From Euryodendron excelsum (Eukaryota > Streptophyta > Magnoliopsida > Ericales > Pentaphylacaceae), in contig CM065381.1 in the NCBI GenBank assembly GCA_033060915.1, forward strand, positions 5,548,501 to 5,612,500: a stretch of DNA of 64,000 nucleotides, in the 5' to 3' direction. How positions within the stretch are numbered: the stretch's first letter is position 1; the number at the start of each line of letters is the position of its first letter. The notes beneath the pieces were generated by a model. That model was not told the DNA's origin. It did no database searches and saw nothing but the letters and a program-made list of their open reading frames with translations. Positions 60,263 through 64,000 of the stretch are shown in pieces. The position numbers and the translations under genes were made by a program.

Positions 60263-62688
60263 ATGGCAGATCAGATGAGTCTTGTGACTGATTCTCCAGT
60301 ACATTTGTCAAGCAGCGATGACTTTGCTGCGATTCTTGATGCAGAGTTAGATTCTAGTTCTGAGGTATCACCTGACCAAGAAGACGAGGATGATGGTGAT
60401 TCTGACTACGATATTCAGAGGTACCAGTTGTTTCCTCTATTAGGTCTGAATTGAGGTAACATATAAATCACATTTCTGGAACTGAACTTTTTTGATGTTT
60501 TAGATTTGGTATTTGTGCCAGATAATTTTTTATTTATTTTAAAACTTTGTTGGATCAAGTTTTATGTGGTTCTAGTCATGGCTCAAGGTCATGGTCTTAT
60601 ACACAAATCTCAGTTGTCATAAGAAATCATCCTCCTTCCTATCCTCACCATTTCTATTATCTTCACCAAGCTTTATATTCTTGCGTCCCTGATCAAAATT
60701 GTTATGGTTGTCTTCTGCTTGACCTTGCTCATTATGCTTGTGCTTGTTAGGCTGCTTTATGTGATTTGATTCACAACCGATCTGATTCAATTGCGTTGGG
60801 TTGATTTGGTTTAGTCTTGATTGTATTCATTCTGGTTTCACAATGAAAATGCTTAGAACCCCTAAGGCTGGTTTTTGTCTTGGTTTCTTTATCCTTTTTG
60901 TGTTTTATTTCTTGTTTTATGTTTTTTGTTTCTTGCTTTTATGTTTTTTTGGTTTTGTTTGCATGAGTGTTGTTTTGAAACAGATTGGGCTTGCGTTTAT
61001 AAGTCAGGTAAATGGAACAAAAATTAGACATGGCCTTTTTATAAATGCCAAATATGGCTGTAAGGTCTTTTGTAGCTTATTAATGTATTGTAGGCATGGC
61101 TATAGTGTGCAGGTGCCATGCATTTGATTATGAGTTTCATGTGGTCCATAAAATAGAAATTATGTATTTATATACATTTACCATGGTTTACTTGAAAATT
61201 ATGGATTGTTTGTTTACCATATCAGAACTTATGTTACATGAATTTGCGTATGGGTCTAAGGTGAGCGTATGCATATAAGTGTCAAATTTATCTAATTCTC
61301 ATTTAAATATTATGTTTTATATACTTCTTTCATTTATTTAGGGTAATAGGTGTTTACAAACTAATATAGAACTTTTATGCATAGAATGAGAGTTTTATGC
61401 ACAGGTTAATGGCAAACTCTAATACTTAAAAACACATTTGTTGGGTGCATCTTCAAGTAGACAAGCCAGACACATATTCCATACCCTGGCTGAAGTTTCA
61501 AGTGTTTGACACAGTTGCTTCACACATTTAAAAGAGTCTATGTAACATAGGTGGGAATTGTACTATTTTTTGATGAATGATGCATTATATGAGCTTTTAA
61601 GCTAAGCCTGCAAATACCCAAGATATAGGTTTAGATAAATTAAATAATGGATACTGTCATCCAAACCCTATCCCAATACAAAAGTCGTCAAGTGTGCTTG
61701 ACCATTTTTAATCTAATGAGGGAGAAAATGATAAAGTTGATACCTAAGAAGCACGGATACGGACACGGACACAGATACGGATCAGATACAGACACGGGAC
61801 ATGACAATTTCAAAAAATAGGGGACACAGATACGGAGGGGACAAGGCAAAAAAATTATTATTTTTATATATTTTATTTTCCATGTCTATAAATATAACAT
61901 TTACTTACTACAAAAAATATTAAAAAATTCAATACTCAATATAATAGACAATAGGTCATCAATTCATTATCCATCAAGCATAGATAAAGACACAAGTTAA
62001 AGAAGATCATCATCCAATATATCATTAGATTCATTACTGTCTAAAGCATAAACTAGCAAGCATCCAACTTCCACAAAAAAAAAAAAAAAAAAAAAAAGCA
62101 GTGGCAAGTAAGTAGTACCAATTTATTTAGTTGATTTTGCAGGGTAGTACTCACATTGAATATAAGCAACAGTGAAACAAGCAACAGAAAGGGCAGTGAA
62201 TAAGAAAAAAGAACAAAAAAAAGAAAGAAAGCAGTACAGTAGTAGCAAATCTGGACAGTGAAGAAAAAGAAGAAGAAATATTTTGATTTGGGATATTTTG
62301 TACATTTTATATTGAAGTTAAGAAAATTAAAAAATATACCCCATTTAAAAATTTTCATAATTACATTTCAACCCCCGCCGTGTCCTAAACGTGTCCCGGC
62401 CGTGTCTCCGACGTGTCCACAACTTAAAAAAAAAAAAAAAGGACATGCCACTTGGTGTGTCCGACACATATTTTGGCGTGTCCTAGGAGTATCCGTGTCC
62501 GCGGTATGTCCGACACGCAAACGGCACCCTAAACGGTGTGTCCGTGCTTCCTAGGTTGATACCTATGTGTTTGCTTTTGGATATTTAAATTAAATGTTGT
62601 AGGATTAAAAGGCGTAAGGTGGAGGTTTTGGAAAGCATGAAGGATCTTGAAGGTTCAACTTCACACATGGATGCAGAAGAAAGTTTAG
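60263..62688 (+). CDS. N-terminal part of an unidentified acidic protein; gene continues past the window
   Basis: Two coding exons can be joined: 60263-60420 (starting MADQMSLVTDSPVHLSSSDD; a splice acceptor at 60269 could instead make the ATG at 60275 the start) and 62603-62688. Phases agree across the GT-AG junction, giving ...SDYDIQ-R-RIKRRKVEVLESMKD and ending ...DAEESLG at a donor at 62689. The product opens with a serine/aspartate-rich acidic stretch, then a basic RIKRRK cluster that could be a nuclear localisation signal. No domain is visible, and the remaining exons lie beyond the right edge. A chromatin or nuclear protein is a guess from composition only. Confidence 0.6.
61747..62554. 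mobile_element. MULE-like non-autonomous element with 11-bp target duplication
   Basis: GTTGATACCTA occurs immediately on both sides (61736-61746 and 62555-62565), fitting the 9-11 bp duplication made by Mutator-like transposases. The left end AGAAGCACGGATACGG and the reverse complement of the right end (CTAGGAAGCACGGACAC) are inverted repeats, and both sub-terminal zones are rich in GTGTCCG/CGGACAC words. The interior is AT-rich with a poly(A) tract and no transposase. The element lies in an intron of the right-edge gene. Confidence 0.75.
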
Positions 62689-64000
62689 GTGATGTTTTGT
62701 AGTTCACTTGGATACATTATTGTCAATACTTGTCATGTTTGATAAGTACTATTTTCTTTCCTAAATTACTACCTTGTAAACTAACAAAGATATGAATGTG
62801 AGCTTAACAATGGCTTGGGGGTGTTGATAGAGACCTTGTTTTGGTAATTGACTAGGTTGTATATTGTTTTATATTATTAGTATTGTTATTTTTCTTGGTA
62901 TTAACCATTAGTAGTACCATTTCTTTCATTTTTTAATTCTTATTGCTCTTCATCTAAGGTGTATGTGCGTGCCAAAGTCAACCAACATGATATCATACAT
63001 CAATTATTATTCAAATTGCGTGTTGAATTTTTTATTGGTTGCCAATGAAAGTTTATAGTGTTTTAGGGTGGTTGAAGGAACTCATTGATTGTGCATCCCG
63101 TAGTATTGATTGCAAGCATTTGACGCATTTACTTAACAGTTGGCCAAAAAATGCCACAACCCCAACCTAGAGTTGATTGTGCATATTTTTATTGCATATT
63201 TATGGCCATGTTAAACAGGCCATTGGTTCGCCCCCACCCCAATTGCCCCTTTTTCCTGTCCATGCTACTCCCAACTTAAGTTCATTTGTTCTTACTTGTT
63301 GGTGCGAAGGAACAAAATTTTCATTTATTTATGTCGAAATGCCTGAAACGTTTCCGTTTTCTAAGAGATTGAAATGAAACACTAGTGAAATAACAAAATT
63401 TCATGGTTTCCATCAAAATACTCTGGAACATAGAAAAATGTACCAAAACACAATGTTATATGCCGACACAATAAATTGTGTCAACCAAAATTTACAACTC
63501 CTCATAGATGTTGTACAATTTAATTGAGAAAAATATAAAAGAGCTTATTTTTCTATATTAATATTTGACACTTCTGAAAAGTTTCCGAAACATTCCGAAA
63601 CATTTCTAAACCGTTTCCGTTTCTGAGCCAACCGAAACGAATTTTGATCGTTGGTTGGTGCAACCATGGGTGTTCCTGGCATATGATCGAACCTTTTAAC
63701 AGTCTAGGGTGATCCTGTCTAATATAGTCTTTGATTGTACTTTTAGCTTTCAATTCACTTCAGACATTTATTTTATGTTATCTTTTTTTCTTAAAGATCA
63801 TCATGTTGGCCGTGCTCATTTTTTTCTTATGGACATGTTGTTTCTGGATGCTTCCCCCTTTTCATTTCTAATCTAATAGGTTTGAGATGGTTGGTCAACC
63901 TTTTTGAAGAACTCCCCCACTCAAACTTGTCTTGTTCCCTTGCTGTGGATAACTGATTGTACTCTAAAAGTGCAATTTACATGTCTTAATTAGCTAGTTG
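62689..64000. other. Intron of the right-edge gene, no exon recognised
   Basis: Starts with the donor GTGATG after the exon ending at 62688. About 1.3 kb of AT-rich sequence without a convincing next exon. The ORFs at 63177-63377 (+) and 63553-63753 (-) resemble no family. Confidence 0.45.

Noticed and set aside
1..64000. CRISPR arrays, operons, organellar or viral insertions
   Set aside because: No regularly spaced identical repeats, no plastid or mitochondrial gene fragments and no pararetrovirus-like proteins were seen; the sequence is ordinary plant nuclear DNA.

Overview
The window is nuclear DNA of a flowering plant, most likely a eudicot. It is AT-rich with long intergenic stretches. 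Genes are split by many short GT-AG introns, there are numerous AT and GA/CT microsatellites, and transposon debris is plentiful. I cannot name the species. Five gene loci can be reconstructed; the exon borders below were worked out by hand from reading frame, splice dinucleotides and remembered family sequence, and no alignment was run.

Layout. 1-10.5 kb: no credible gene. It holds AT-rich repeats, a tandem pair of MITE-like units (1036-1980), a foldback element (3285-3499) and a probable solo LTR (3639-5474). 10.8-12.8 kb (+): an intronless BTB/POZ (KCTD/T1-type) protein gene. 14.3-21.9 kb (-): FAD6, the plastid omega-6 oleate desaturase, with 10 coding exons and a 448-residue product. It converges with the BTB gene. 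22-27 kb: intergenic, with a tandem 117-bp duplication and degenerate repeats. 27.5-41.6 kb (+): a 17-exon class II formin locus (PTEN-like, FH1, FH2). It keeps its introns but carries three in-frame TGA codons, each in place of a CGA arginine codon, plus a one-base defect at an FH2 splice junction, so it looks like a decaying duplicate. 41.7-51.5 kb: intergenic, with two or three MITE-like elements. 51.7-56.1 kb (+): a 9-exon reticulon-like gene (RTNLB21 type) with a long repetitive acidic/basic N-terminal region. 57-58.1 kb: retroelement-like sequence. 58.3 kb to beyond the right edge (+): the 5' part of an unidentified gene whose first long intron holds a LINE fragment and whose next intron holds a MULE-like element with an 11-bp target duplication.

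The genes do not form a pathway. They are ordinary independent plant loci: plastid lipid desaturation (FAD6), cytoskeleton (formin remnant), ER shaping (reticulon), a probable BTB adaptor, and an unknown acidic protein with a basic KRRK cluster. A shared feature is a GA/CT microsatellite in the leader or proximal promoter of all five loci. I found no strong candidate for a wholly new biological system. The most notable signals are the methyl-CpG-type decay of the formin, the repeat expansion in the reticulon N-terminus, and several non-autonomous elements with readable termini.
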